Counted from the stretch's first letter, positions 1 to 7,572 are shown. The stretch is DNA of 7,842 bases from Acetobacter sp. CAG:977 (GCA_000434295.1 HF994928.1:68900-76741); one strand, 5' to 3'. The notes: generated by a model not told the origin, from the letters alone. Numbers and translations: made by a program.

Positions 1-2553
1 GGCTCGTCCGCCGCCCCCTTTGCCCCCTGCCGCCGCAGACGCCGCACGAACCAAATCCACCGCACTGATCTTGCCCGTCAAATCGTCCGTAACGCCGACA
101 ACAACGGAAATCTTGCCTTCCGACGTGCAAACCAACGCAACAACGCCCGAACCGATTTTCTTTTTCAGTTCGTCCGCCATGCCTTTCAATTCCTTGGCAG
201 GAATGTCGGAAAGAATTTGTCCGATAAACTTAATGCCGTTCACCGTCTTTGTTTCGGAATCGGCCGCTCCGCCCGAAGCCATCCGTTTGCGCGTGTCGGA
301 CAATTCGCGTTCCAAACGTTTCTTTTCGTCTTGCATCAACTGGATGCGGGCGGGAATTTCGGACGCCGAAACTTTCAGTTTTTCAGAAACCTCGGATAAA
401 ATATCGTCCCGAGATTCGGCATACTTTAACGCCGCAAGACCTGCCGCCGCTTCTATACGGCGAACACCCGCCGCCAAAGAGCTTTCCGATATGATGCGGA
501 AGCTGCCGATATCGCCCGTCCTGTGAACGTGCGTCCCGCCGCAAAGCTCTATCGAAACGCGCTTTTCGCCTTCGCCCATCGATACGACACGCACTTCGTC
601 GCCGTACTTTTCCCCGAACAGCGCCATCGCTCCTTCCTCTATCGCGTCGGAGGGAGACATTAAACGCGTCGTGACTTTCAGATTCTTTAAAATGCTCTTG
701 TTGACTTCCGTTTCGACGGCTCGCAATTCTTCCGCCGTAATCTGACGCGGCTGGCTAAAGTCAAAACGCAAACCGTCCGGCGTTACCGAAGACCCTTTTT
801 GCGTTACATGGTCGCCCAAAACTTTGCGCAACGCCGCCTGAAGCAAATGCGTCACGGAATGATGGCGCGCCGTCGCCGCACGACGGTCTTCGTCAATTTC
901 CATCAAAACGTTCTTGCCGACGCTCAAAGAACCTTTCTTCATCACGCCCTGATGAATAAACAGATTGCCGACTTTCTTTTGCGTGTCTTCAACAACGAAA
1001 ACCGTATCTCCGCCCGCGGAAATAACACCCGTATCGCCGATTTGTCCGCCCGATTCGCCATAGAACGGAGTCTGATTCGTAATAACCGAAGCTTTTTGTC
1101 CTTCCGAAACGGTATCCGTTTCTTTGCCGTCAACGACCAAAGCTTTGACAACGCCTTCCGCCTGCGTCGAATCATAGCCCAAAAATTCGGTTCCGCCCGT
1201 TTTTTCCTTAACGGAAAACCATACGGCATCCGTCGCGGATTCTCCCGACCCTGCCCAGGCTTTGCGCGCTTCGGCACGCTGGCGCGCCATCGCCTGATTA
1301 AAGCCGTCCACGTCGACCGACATCTTGCGCCCGCGCAAAACATCCTGAGTCAAATCCAAAGGAAAACCGTACGTGTCATAAAGCCTGAACGCCACTTCGC
1401 CCGACAAAACGCCGCCCGACGCCAGCTTGTCGGATTCGGCGTCCAATAATTTCAAACCTCTGTCCAACGTTTGTTTAAAGCGCGTTTCTTCCAAACGCAA
1501 CGTTTCGGTCATCAACGGTTCGGCGCGGACAAGCTCGGGGAACGCATCGCCCATGGAACGAACCAAAGACGGCACCAAGCGCCACATCAACGGTTCGCGG
1601 CACCCCATCAAATGAGCATGACGCATCGCACGACGCATAATGCGGCGCAAAACGTAACCGCGCCCTTCGTTCGCGGGAAGAACCCCGTCCGCAATCAAAA
1701 AGCAGGATGAACGCAAATGATCGGCAACAACGCGCAAAGAAACTTTAAATTCTCCGTTCGGTTCGACGCCGACGACGCCCGCCGCCGCGTTAATCAAGGA
1801 TTTCAATATGTCCGTTTCATAGTTGTCGTTCGTTCCCAGCATCACGGCGCCCATGCGTTCCAGCCCCATGCCCGTGTCAATGCACGGATGCGGCAAAGCT
1901 ATGCGCGTTCCGTCCGCCAGCTGTTCGTATTGCATGAAAACCAGATTCCAAATTTCGACAAAGCGGTCGCCGTCTTCGTCGGGGCTGCCCGGAGGGCCGC
2001 CTTGGATATGTTCGCCGTGATCGTAAAAGATTTCGGAACAAGGTCCGCAAGGTCCCGTATCGCCCATTGACCAGAAATTATCCTTTGTCGGAATGCGGAT
2101 AATGCGTTCGTCGGGCAGACCTGCGATTTTTTTCCAAAAGTTAAACGCTTCGTCATCGGTATGATAAACCGTTACCGTCAGTTTTTCCTGAGGCAGCCCG
2201 AATTCTTTCGTCACCAAATTCCAAGCATAATAGATGGCTTTTTCTTTGAAATAATCGCCGAAAGACCAGTTCCCCAGCATTTCAAAAAAAGTATGATGGC
2301 GCACCGTATAGCCGACATTGTCCAAATCGTTGTGTTTTCCGCCCGCGCGCACGCATTTTTGATCCGACGCCGCTCGAACGTAAGGGCGTTTTTCCACGCC
2401 CGTAAAGATGTTCTTAAACTGCACCATCCCCGAATTCGTGAACATCAGGGTCGGATCGTTGTGCGGTACCAAAGAACTGGACGGAACGATTACGTGATCG
2501 TTCTTTTTAAAATAATCCAAAAACGTCGAACGGATTTCCTTTGTCGTCATCAT
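1..2553 (-). CDS. alaS: Alanyl-tRNA synthetase, C-terminus cut by the window edge
   Basis: Cytoplasmic class II synthetase that charges tRNA-Ala with alanine and hydrolyses Ser- and Gly-tRNA-Ala. The minus frame is open for 851 codons with no stop. The catalytic domain starts near residue 5 and contains FTNSGMVQFKN, RHHTFFEMLGNWSFGDYF (85-102) and the motif 3 sequence DTGMGLERM (226-234). The editing domain contains GESGGQIGDTG and the zinc-type ligands H565-x3-H569 and C671-x3-H675, close to the E. coli positions. The C-Ala oligomerisation/tRNA-elbow domain begins near residue 772 and reaches the Gly-rich GGKGGGGRA at the edge. The family is about 875-880 residues long, so roughly 25-30 residues are missing. 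Two ATG codons stand in tandem (2553 and 2550). The first is chosen because GGGA lies 9 bases upstream, and a stop lies in frame just above it. No frameshift or lost catalytic residue was seen. It is divergent from def. Confidence 0.97.
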   Translation of the reverse strand, partial: MMTTKEIRSTFLDYFKKNDHVIVPSSSLVPHNDPTLMFTNSGMVQFKNIFTGVEKRPYVRAASDQKCVRAGGKHNDLDNVGYTVRHHTFFEMLGNWSFGDYFKEKAIYYAWNLVTKEFGLPQEKLTVTVYHTDDEAFNFWKKIAGLPDERIIRIPTKDNFWSMGDTGPCGPCSEIFYDHGEHIQGGPPGSPDEDGDRFVEIWNLVFMQYEQLADGTRIALPHPCIDTGMGLERMGAVMLGTNDNYETDILKSLINAAAGVVGVEPNGEFKVSLRVVADHLRSSCFLIADGVLPANEGRGYVLRRIMRRAMRHAHLMGCREPLMWRLVPSLVRSMGDAFPELVRAEPLMTETLRLEETRFKQTLDRGLKLLDAESDKLASGGVLSGEVAFRLYDTYGFPLDLTQDVLRGRKMSVDVDGFNQAMARQRAEARKAWAGSGESATDAVWFSVKEKTGGTEFLGYDSTQAEGVVKALVVDGKETDTVSEGQKASVITNQTPFYGESGGQIGDTGVISAGGDTVFVVEDTQKKVGNLFIHQGVMKKGSLSVGKNVLMEIDEDRRAATARHHSVTHLLQAALRKVLGDHVTQKGSSVTPDGLRFDFSQPRQITAEELRAVETEVNKSILKNLKVTTRLMSPSDAIEEGAMALFGEKYGDEVRVVSMGEGEKRVSIELCGGTHVHRTGDIGSFRIISESSLAAGVRRIEAAAGLAALKYAESRDDILSEVSEKLKVSASEIPARIQLMQDEKKRLERELSDTRKRMASGGAADSETKTVNGIKFIGQILSDIPAKELKGMADELKKKIGSGVVALVCTSEGKISVVVGVTDDLTGKISAVDLVRAASAAAGGKGGGGRA

Positions 2554-2594
2554 CGGTGTTCATCCCAAAAATAAAAGAAACTCTTTGAGACAAG

Positions 2595-2600
2595 GTTATA
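2595..2600 (-). promoter_or_regulatory. Candidate -10 box for alaS
   Basis: On the minus strand TATAAC lies about 42 bases upstream of the alaS start, a plausible -10 distance. No convincing -35 hexamer sits 16-18 bases further up, so the call rests on the -10 alone. The box lies inside a perfect 10-bp palindrome, GGTTATAACC (2594-2603), which could be chance or a short operator. Confidence 0.3.
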
Positions 2601-2664
2601 ACCCAAAACACGATCCGAAACACCCCTTTTTTAAGCGGAAAAACAAAATTTTACCCCTGTCTTG

Positions 2665-2693
2665 TTGACGAAAGGCGATGAAAGCCGTATCTA
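2665..2693 (+). promoter_or_regulatory. Candidate sigma-70 promoter for def-fmt-truA
   Basis: TTGACG (2665-2670, five of six consensus bases) is followed after exactly 17 bases by TATCTA (2688-2693), a moderate -10. Transcription would start near 2700, giving a leader of about 25 bases. The leader carries AGGGA (2713-2717), 8 bases before the def ATG. No other promoter is evident before fmt or truA, so this one probably drives all three genes. Confidence 0.5.
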
Positions 2694-2725
2694 AAGACTA
2701 AAAGCAACTTTCAGGGAAAAACGTT

Positions 2726-3259
2726 ATGGCCTTGCTGACAATTTTGGAAGTCCCGAACCCTTTGTTGAAAAAAAAGTCGGTTCCCGTCGAAACGGTAACG
2801 GCAGAAATTAAAAAGCTGACCGACGACATGCTTGAAACCATGTATGAAGCGCCGGGTGTCGGGCTTGCCGCGCCTCAGGTCGGGATATTAAAGCGCATCG
2901 TTGTCATTGACGTTACCCGTGATGACGAACCGAAACATCCCTACCGCATGATTAATCCCGTCATTTTGGAACGTTCCGAAGCTCGCGTCATGCATGACGA
3001 AGGCTGTCTGTCCGTCCCAGACCAGTACGCCGAAGTCGAACGCGCGCAAACAGTAACCGTCCGATACACCGATGAAAACGGCAAAGAACAAACTTTAACC
3101 GCCGACGGATTGCTGGCCATCGCCATACAGCACGAACTTGACCATTTGGAAGGAAAGCTGTTCATCGACTATCTTTCAAAGGTTAAACGCGACATGATTA
3201 TCCGCCGCATCGAAAAAGAACGCCGCTGGAAAGCCGAAGAAGCCAAAAAGGAAGACTGA
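2726..3259 (+). CDS. def: Peptide deformylase
   Basis: Metalloenzyme that removes the formyl group from the N-terminal formyl-methionine of new proteins as they leave the ribosome. It has 177 residues, a normal length. All three family motifs are present: GVGLAAPQ (44-51), EGCLS (92-96) and HELDH (136-140). C94, H136 and H140 are the expected metal ligands and E137 the catalytic acid. The C-terminus is a charged Lys/Glu/Arg-rich helix (about 152-177), as in Gram-negative type 1 enzymes. The ATG is 8 bases after an AGGGA ribosome site and gives the canonical N-terminus (LTILEVPNPLL). The stop is 4 bases before fmt. Pairing with fmt is widespread: one enzyme adds the formyl group used in initiation and the other removes it. 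Confidence 0.97.
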   Translation: MALLTILEVPNPLLKKKSVPVETVTAEIKKLTDDMLETMYEAPGVGLAAPQVGILKRIVVIDVTRDDEPKHPYRMINPVILERSEARVMHDEGCLSVPDQYAEVERAQTVTVRYTDENGKEQTLTADGLLAIAIQHELDHLEGKLFIDYLSKVKRDMIIRRIEKERRWKAEEAKKED

Positions 3260-3263
3260 ACAG

Positions 3264-4175
3264 ATGAAAGCCGTTTTTATGGGAACGCCCGATTTCGCTT
3301 TGGAAGCCCTCAAAGCGCTTTACAGTGAACACGACGTCGTTTGCGTTTATACGCGTCCTCCCAAACCTGCGGGAAGAGGTCATAAATTAACGCCTTCCCC
3401 CGTACAAAGCTATGCCGAAGAACACGGTATTCCCGTACGGACGCCCTCAACTCTTAAAAAGCCCGAAGAATTTGAAGCCTTCAAAGCGTTAAATGCCGAT
3501 ATCGCCATCGTCGCCGCATACGGCATGATTCTTCCCGCTCCTTATTTAAAAGCTTTCCCGTACGGCTGTTTGAACATTCACGGTTCCGTTCTGCCCCGTT
3601 GGCGCGGCGCCGCACCGATTCAACGCGCCATTATGGCAGGCGACAAAGAAACGGGCGTTACGCTGATGCAAATGGACGAAGGCATGGATACGGGCGATAT
3701 GTTGCTGGTCAAAAAAATCGCCGTCACGCCGAAAGCCACCGCCGCGACTTTGTACGAAGACATGGCAAAACTGGGCGGTGAAGCGTTGCTTGAAGGATTG
3801 AAAAAATTGCAGGAAGGCACGCTGATCGCAAAAAAACAACCCGAAGAAGGCGTCACCTATGCGCCGAAAATCGATAAAGCCGAAGCCAAAATCGATTGGA
3901 ACCTTGACGCAAACGAAATCGATTGCCGCCGCCGCGGGTTGTCGCCTTATCCCGGCGCGTGGTTTATGTTCGGCGAAGAACGTATCGCCGTCATTGACGC
4001 CGAACCCGTTGAGCTGAACAAGCCTGCGCCCGCCGGAACTTTCATCAACGGAACCGTTGCCTGCAAAACGGGCGGATTGAAACTTTTGACCCTGCAACGC
4101 CAAGGCAAAAAACCTTTGCCCGTTGCCGATTTCCTGCGCGGTTGTCCGATACCCGAAGGGACGGTCTTGTCCTGA
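3264..4175 (+). CDS. fmt: Methionyl-tRNA formyltransferase
   Basis: Transfers a formyl group from 10-formyl-tetrahydrofolate to Met-tRNA(fMet) to make the bacterial initiator tRNA. It has 303 residues, slightly shorter than E. coli Fmt. The N-terminal Rossmann-type domain opens with MGTPDFALEAL and has the tRNA-contacting loop RPPKPAGRGHKL (31-42). The catalytic trio is N104, H106 and D142, within LNIHGSVLPRWRGAAP and MDTGD, offset by two from E. coli. The C-terminal OB-like domain (from about 205) carries RGLSPYPGAW. The residues just before it read DCRRRG where relatives usually have an Ile before Arg-Gly, a minor oddity. The ribosome site AAGGAAG (3248-3254) lies inside the end of def, 9 bases before the ATG, so the two genes are probably translationally linked. 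The stop is one base before truA. Confidence 0.97.
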   Translation: MKAVFMGTPDFALEALKALYSEHDVVCVYTRPPKPAGRGHKLTPSPVQSYAEEHGIPVRTPSTLKKPEEFEAFKALNADIAIVAAYGMILPAPYLKAFPYGCLNIHGSVLPRWRGAAPIQRAIMAGDKETGVTLMQMDEGMDTGDMLLVKKIAVTPKATAATLYEDMAKLGGEALLEGLKKLQEGTLIAKKQPEEGVTYAPKIDKAEAKIDWNLDANEIDCRRRGLSPYPGAWFMFGEERIAVIDAEPVELNKPAPAGTFINGTVACKTGGLKLLTLQRQGKKPLPVADFLRGCPIPEGTVLS

Positions 4176-4176
4176 A

Positions 4177-4923
4177 ATGCCGCGCTATAAAATCGTCGTC
4201 GAATATAACGGAACAAATTACGCAGGCTGGCAAATCCAAAAAGGCGAACCCAGCATTCAGGAAGAATTGCAAAAAGCCGTCTTCGGCTTTTCTGGTGAAG
4301 ACGTCGTCGTTACGGGCGCGGGACGAACCGATGCGGGCGTTCATGCTTTGGGGCAAGTCGCCCATTTCGACTGTACAAAAGTCATGTCTTCGTTTCATAT
4401 GTGTCAGGCGTTAAACGCTTATCTTCGTCCGCAACCCATTTCCGTTTTGTCCGCCGAAATCGTTCCCGATGATTTCAGCGCCCGCTTTTCAGCGGTGGAA
4501 CGGTCTTATCTTTACCGCATTTTAAACCGTCGTTCCCGCCCCGCTTTGGATGACGGACGCGTTTGGTGGGTCGCCGCTCCGTTAAATGTTGAAGCCATGC
4601 GCGACGCGGCAACCGTATTTTTGGGCAGACATGATTTTACCACGTTTCGCGCCGTTGCCTGTCAGGCGAAATCTCCCGTCCGAACGTTGGAAGAATTTTC
4701 CGTTACGAAAAACGGCGATTATATTGATTTTCATTTAAGAGCGCGTTCGTTTTTGCACCATCAGGTCAGGAACATGGTCGGAACGTTAAAGCTGGTCGGC
4801 GAAGGCCATTGGGACAAAGCCAGAGTCATAAAAGCTCTGGAAGCCAAAGACAGAAAAGAAGGCGGTCCGACGGCTCCGCCCGACGGCTTATATTTTGAAC
4901 ATGTAAAATATCCTGAAATATAA
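4177..4923 (+). CDS. truA: tRNA pseudouridine(38-40) synthase
   Basis: Isomerises uridine to pseudouridine at positions 38-40 of the tRNA anticodon arm. It has 248 residues from the ATG at 4177, a normal length. That start gives the canonical N-terminus (MPRYKIVVEYNGTNYAGWQ). The frame also extends upstream to a TTG at 4123, but this would add 18 residues inside fmt with no family likeness. The signature GAGRTDAGVHALGQ holds R50 and the catalytic nucleophile D52. Y111 in SYLYRI, FTTFRAVACQAKSP and FLHHQVRNMVGTL are further family blocks. The fmt stop and this ATG are separated by one base (TGAAATG), and no good ribosome site lies at normal distance (nearest purine run 4156-4160). Translation therefore probably relies on ribosomes finishing fmt. 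Confidence 0.97.
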   Translation: MPRYKIVVEYNGTNYAGWQIQKGEPSIQEELQKAVFGFSGEDVVVTGAGRTDAGVHALGQVAHFDCTKVMSSFHMCQALNAYLRPQPISVLSAEIVPDDFSARFSAVERSYLYRILNRRSRPALDDGRVWWVAAPLNVEAMRDAATVFLGRHDFTTFRAVACQAKSPVRTLEEFSVTKNGDYIDFHLRARSFLHHQVRNMVGTLKLVGEGHWDKARVIKALEAKDRKEGGPTAPPDGLYFEHVKYPEI

Positions 4924-4930
4924 AAACAAA

Positions 4931-4950
4931 AGCGGGGAATTTTCCCCGCT
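4931..4950. terminator. Bidirectional intrinsic terminator between truA and the HemY-type gene
   Basis: AGCGGGGA pairs with TCCCCGCT around a four-base loop. The bases after it on the plus strand are T-rich (4950-4960, TTTTTATCTTT), and on the minus strand the hairpin is followed by TTTTGTTTTTATA. It starts 8 bases after the truA stop and ends 9 bases before the stop of the convergent gene, so it can end transcription from both sides. Confidence 0.88.
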
Positions 4951-4958
4951 TTTTATCT

Positions 4959-6266
4959 TTACGCCGCCAATCCCGTTGCTCCCAACGTTCGGCAAACGGG
5001 GCAAACCGTATGCCATTCGGAAAATTCGGTATGGCAAACCCCGCATCTGTACGGTGCTTCGGCTTCTGCCAAAGACACCTTTTCTCTGAAATCCGCCGCC
5101 GCTTTTTCGTCGCGATCGTTTTCCGCAATCTCTGCCGCCAAAAGCAATGCCTTTCTGGAATTCGGACAAACTTCCAAATATTTTTCCACCGACGTCTTTG
5201 CCTGTCCCCACAAATGCGCCCTGAACGAGCTGTCCGCCAAAACAAAATGGTTCAGCACCGCATCGGGATTTTCGGCAATCAGTTCTTCCACGCTTTTGAC
5301 AACGTCAATCGGCGACGCCGAAGCATTCAACGCCAAATACGTTTCATAAACGGCCATACACGGCGATTTTTTCCATAAATCAAACAAAACAGAGCGCGCT
5401 TTGCGAATTTGACCTTTTTGAATGTTATATTGCGCCACGCCCAGCGATGCCTGCATCAGCGTTTCATCGGCATCCGCCGCCAAACGAACCAAACGTTCTT
5501 TTTCCTCGGCATCTTCCGTACAATTCGCCTGTTCCAACAAAACACATGCCTTCAAATGACGCGCCGTCTTCTTGTCAAAAACACCTTGCTTGCGCCCTTT
5601 TTCCAAAGTCGACAGCGCATCGTCCCAACGTTTTTCCTGAATTTGCAATTCAAACGCTTCGGAAACCGCCCAAGACGGCGGTTCTTTTTCATTAAGCAAA
5701 ACTTTGCAAGCGTCCAATGCCGCAGACAAATTCCCCGTCAGACGATTCAATCGGATAATCCCGCGCATCCCCAACAGCCTCGTTTCAGGAATTTTCGTCA
5801 GTTCCGTGTATAAAACCAACGCTTTGGGCAATTCGTTGCGGGCTTCTGCCAGCTGAGCTTCAAAAGCCGTCGTTTTGGAAACGTCGTCATCAAATTTCTT
5901 TGAAATCTGCTTTTGCATTTTTTCGGCAGAAGCAACGTCACCCGCCGACAAAGCCGTCATCCCTTTTGCCAACAAAACATAACGATCCATTTCTTTTGCC
6001 ACTTTGTTTTTGGCAATCCGTTCCGCACGGGCATCACTGGCAAAACGCGACGCGAATGCCGCACCGATCATGCTTAAAGGACGGGACAGGCAATAATGAA
6101 AAACGAAATAAACCAGTGCCGCCGCTCCGATTAACAAGCCGACGGACGTTTTGATGCGGTACCCGACCCATTGAATTTCCACCGTTCCCGCATTATTGCT
6201 CAACCATGCGGCAACAAGGGCGATAACCGCCAGTAAAAAAGCGTTCCAGAGAATTCTTATCATCAT
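4959..6266 (-). CDS. HemY-type inner-membrane TPR protein with C-terminal zinc ribbon
   Basis: Membrane-anchored tetratricopeptide protein of 435 residues, related to the HemY N-terminal family. Two hydrophobic segments (about 5-22 and 41-59) flank the family-typical stretch WLSNNAGTVEIQWVGYRI. A basic, helical region (75-100) follows, then TPR-like helical pairs over about 95-395. The C-terminus ends in C408-x2-C411 and C422-x2-C425, a rubredoxin-like zinc ribbon. The name comes from an enterobacterial hem operon. It is not the protoporphyrinogen oxidase also called HemY, and no flavin motif is visible. In alphaproteobacteria this gene commonly follows mic60 and has been linked to envelope or intracytoplasmic membrane organisation; the exact function is unsettled. 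The first ATG overlaps the mic60 stop by one base (TAATG). AAGGAG sits 4 bases before that ATG and 7 before the second (6263), so either could be used. Confidence 0.88.
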   Translation of the reverse strand: MMIRILWNAFLLAVIALVAAWLSNNAGTVEIQWVGYRIKTSVGLLIGAAALVYFVFHYCLSRPLSMIGAAFASRFASDARAERIAKNKVAKEMDRYVLLAKGMTALSAGDVASAEKMQKQISKKFDDDVSKTTAFEAQLAEARNELPKALVLYTELTKIPETRLLGMRGIIRLNRLTGNLSAALDACKVLLNEKEPPSWAVSEAFELQIQEKRWDDALSTLEKGRKQGVFDKKTARHLKACVLLEQANCTEDAEEKERLVRLAADADETLMQASLGVAQYNIQKGQIRKARSVLFDLWKKSPCMAVYETYLALNASASPIDVVKSVEELIAENPDAVLNHFVLADSSFRAHLWGQAKTSVEKYLEVCPNSRKALLLAAEIAENDRDEKAAADFREKVSLAEAEAPYRCGVCHTEFSEWHTVCPVCRTLGATGLAA

Positions 6267-7510
6267 TATTCTCCTTTGGCATAAAGAACGCCCAAAGCCG
6301 CAGAAACAGCTTCGTTAATTCCCTGGCGTGCCAAAACGTAACGTTCCGCCGCCGTGATCCAGTCTTTCATAACGGAAGCGGGGTCGCCGTTCAGGTTCTT
6401 TAAAACAATGACAGCCGTCTGGATGTCGCCTTTCTGAACGGCTTGTCCGGCTCTGGCCAAAACGGCGTCAACGGACATATCGTCTGCGCCGACGTCAATG
6501 CGGCGGATGACAATCTGTTCGCTTAGCGCGTTCAACGCCTTGTGGAACCAATCTTTTTTCGGGCTGAGTCTGATGCTTAAAGATGCTTTGTCCGCATAAG
6601 CGTCATAAGAATCCTGCAACGCCGCCAGTGTCCAAATCCCCGTATCGGCGGCAAAGCCCAAACGGCGGACTTTATCCAGCAAATTCGGCTGAGAAACCGC
6701 CAAAGCCAGCACCGTTTGGCGTTCCGTCTGGAACGGCTGTCCCGAAAAAGCGGCTTCGCGCAATTGATACAGCGCCAATAATATCGCCGCCGCGCGTTCC
6801 TTTTCCGCCGCGGATTCCTTAAGCTTGCGTTCCGTTTGATCCATGCGCGTCATCAATGCCAGAACGGATGCCGCGTCCGCCTTGGACTTTTCCAAACGTT
6901 CCGTTTTAACTTCGGTATCCGCGATTTGCTTAATCAAGGAATCTTCCTTTGCCGATAACGCCAGCAAGCGTTCTTCGATCAGCCCTTTTTGCGGCATTTC
7001 GTTTTTTAATTCCTGCAAACGGCGGTTTTGTTCCGTCGATGCGGAAATCAGCTGGGAACGAAGGGTTTGAATGTCCGACAGCAACTGCAAATAATTTTTT
7101 TGCATATCGGCAAGAGCAGGCGAAGGATCTGCCGGTTGCGGTTCCGACGTTGCCACGACGGTTTCGGCTTCTTCAAATTCGCGGGCGTTTTCAAGCTGTT
7201 CCAAACGAATGTTGATATTTTCGTCTTCCGGGCTTGTTTCTTCGACAACGGTTTCTTCAACTGTTTCTTGAGGCATTTCCGCCGTCAGTTCGGCATATTT
7301 TTCCAAAGCGGCTTCACGAACTTCGGGAACGGCAAAAGCCCCTCCGGCAACGACTGCGATAACAACCGCCGCAACCAATCCCTTGCGGCATTTTCCGCAC
7401 TTTTTGGCACAAACGGAATCGGCTTTGCCTTCGGGCTTTGCAGTGCAAGCCTCTGCCTTAGGCGTTTGTGTTTCCGTTTCGGCCGTCGGTTCTGTGTTTT
7501 CGGTCGCCAT
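6266..7510 (-). CDS. mic60: Mic60/mitofilin-family inner-membrane protein
   Basis: Alphaproteobacterial homologue of mitochondrial Mic60, which shapes cristae and, in bacteria, intracytoplasmic membranes. It has 414 residues. In order: a polar cytoplasmic tail (1-43) with C22, C34, C38 and C41; one transmembrane helix (about 44-62); an acidic Glu/Pro/Thr-rich spacer (about 70-130); a long helical, probably coiled-coil region (about 132-255); and a C-terminal mitofilin-like domain (about 305-407). That last domain includes EQIVIRRIDVG, a helix with ARAGQAVQKGDIQTAV, and MKDWITAAERYVLARQ. The frame extends to a TTG at 7525, but the ATG at 7510 is chosen because GGAGGG lies 7 bases before it and would be inside the longer version. 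The HemY-type gene follows with a one-base overlap. The family call rests on architecture, C-terminal pattern and neighbours, since sequence conservation is low. Confidence 0.85.
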   Translation of the reverse strand: MATENTEPTAETETQTPKAEACTAKPEGKADSVCAKKCGKCRKGLVAAVVIAVVAGGAFAVPEVREAALEKYAELTAEMPQETVEETVVEETSPEDENINIRLEQLENAREFEEAETVVATSEPQPADPSPALADMQKNYLQLLSDIQTLRSQLISASTEQNRRLQELKNEMPQKGLIEERLLALSAKEDSLIKQIADTEVKTERLEKSKADAASVLALMTRMDQTERKLKESAAEKERAAAILLALYQLREAAFSGQPFQTERQTVLALAVSQPNLLDKVRRLGFAADTGIWTLAALQDSYDAYADKASLSIRLSPKKDWFHKALNALSEQIVIRRIDVGADDMSVDAVLARAGQAVQKGDIQTAVIVLKNLNGDPASVMKDWITAAERYVLARQGINEAVSAALGVLYAKGE

Positions 7511-7517
7511 TTTCAAA

Positions 7518-7523
7518 CCCTCC
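7518..7523 (-). promoter_or_regulatory. Ribosome binding site that fixes the mic60 start
   Basis: GGAGGG on the minus strand, 7 bases upstream of the ATG at 7510. It overlaps the alternative TTG codon at 7525-7523, which makes that upstream start unlikely. Confidence 0.8.
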
Positions 7524-7540
7524 AATGCTAAATCTGCTGG

Positions 7541-7549
7541 ATTTTACCA
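7541..7549 (-). promoter_or_regulatory. Candidate extended -10 promoter for mic60-hemY
   Basis: TGGTAAAAT on the minus strand is an extended -10 (TG, one base, then TAAAAT). It lies about 31 bases upstream of the mic60 ATG. No good -35 hexamer is seen 17 bases further up, which is tolerated for extended -10 promoters. It overlaps the candidate -35 of the divergent tsaD promoter. Confidence 0.4.
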
Positions 7550-7572
7550 TTTTTTCCGAATATAGGTAGAAT
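7544..7572 (+). promoter_or_regulatory. Candidate sigma-70 promoter for tsaD
   Basis: TTACCA (7544-7549, four of six consensus bases) and TAGAAT (7567-7572, five of six) are separated by 17 bases. Transcription would start around 7579, leaving a short leader of about 15 bases that still includes the ribosome site GAGGG (7586-7590). Confidence 0.45.

Noticed and set aside
799..2574. Long plus-strand open frames opposite alaS (799-1449, 1717-2070, 2161-2574)
   Set aside because: They lie in exact codon register antisense to alaS. Its GC-rich, NNC-biased codons seldom produce antisense stops, which explains the open frames. The translations are low-complexity Arg/Phe/His-rich and match no family.
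2554..2725. Riboswitch, T-box or small RNA in the alaS-def gap
   Set aside because: No extended stem, no T-box-like sequence and no intrinsic terminator was seen; promoters and short leaders account for the region.
3546..4103. 185-codon minus-strand open frame inside fmt
   Set aside because: It is antisense to a gene with intact catalytic motifs, its product is Phe/Arg/Gln-rich without a recognisable domain, and no ribosome site supports it.
4959..6266. Protoporphyrinogen oxidase HemY
   Set aside because: The name is shared, but this protein has membrane anchors, TPRs and a zinc ribbon and no N-terminal FAD-binding Rossmann motif.
7388..7411. C-x3-C-x2-C spacing in the Mic60 tail, as in radical SAM iron-sulfur sites
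   Set aside because: There is no radical SAM barrel or SAM-binding motif; the cysteines sit in a short tail beside a transmembrane helix. The cluster is kept as a finding, but not as a radical SAM enzyme.
7511..7525. Longer Mic60 starting at the TTG at 7525
   Set aside because: The TTG lies within the strong GGAGGG ribosome site that serves the ATG at 7510.
5010..7531. Plus-strand open frames opposite the hemY-type gene and mic60 (for example 5010-5378, 5409-5813, 7028-7531)
   Set aside because: Composition-driven shadows of the two minus-strand genes; they are Phe/Arg/Cys-rich and have no domain or start signal.
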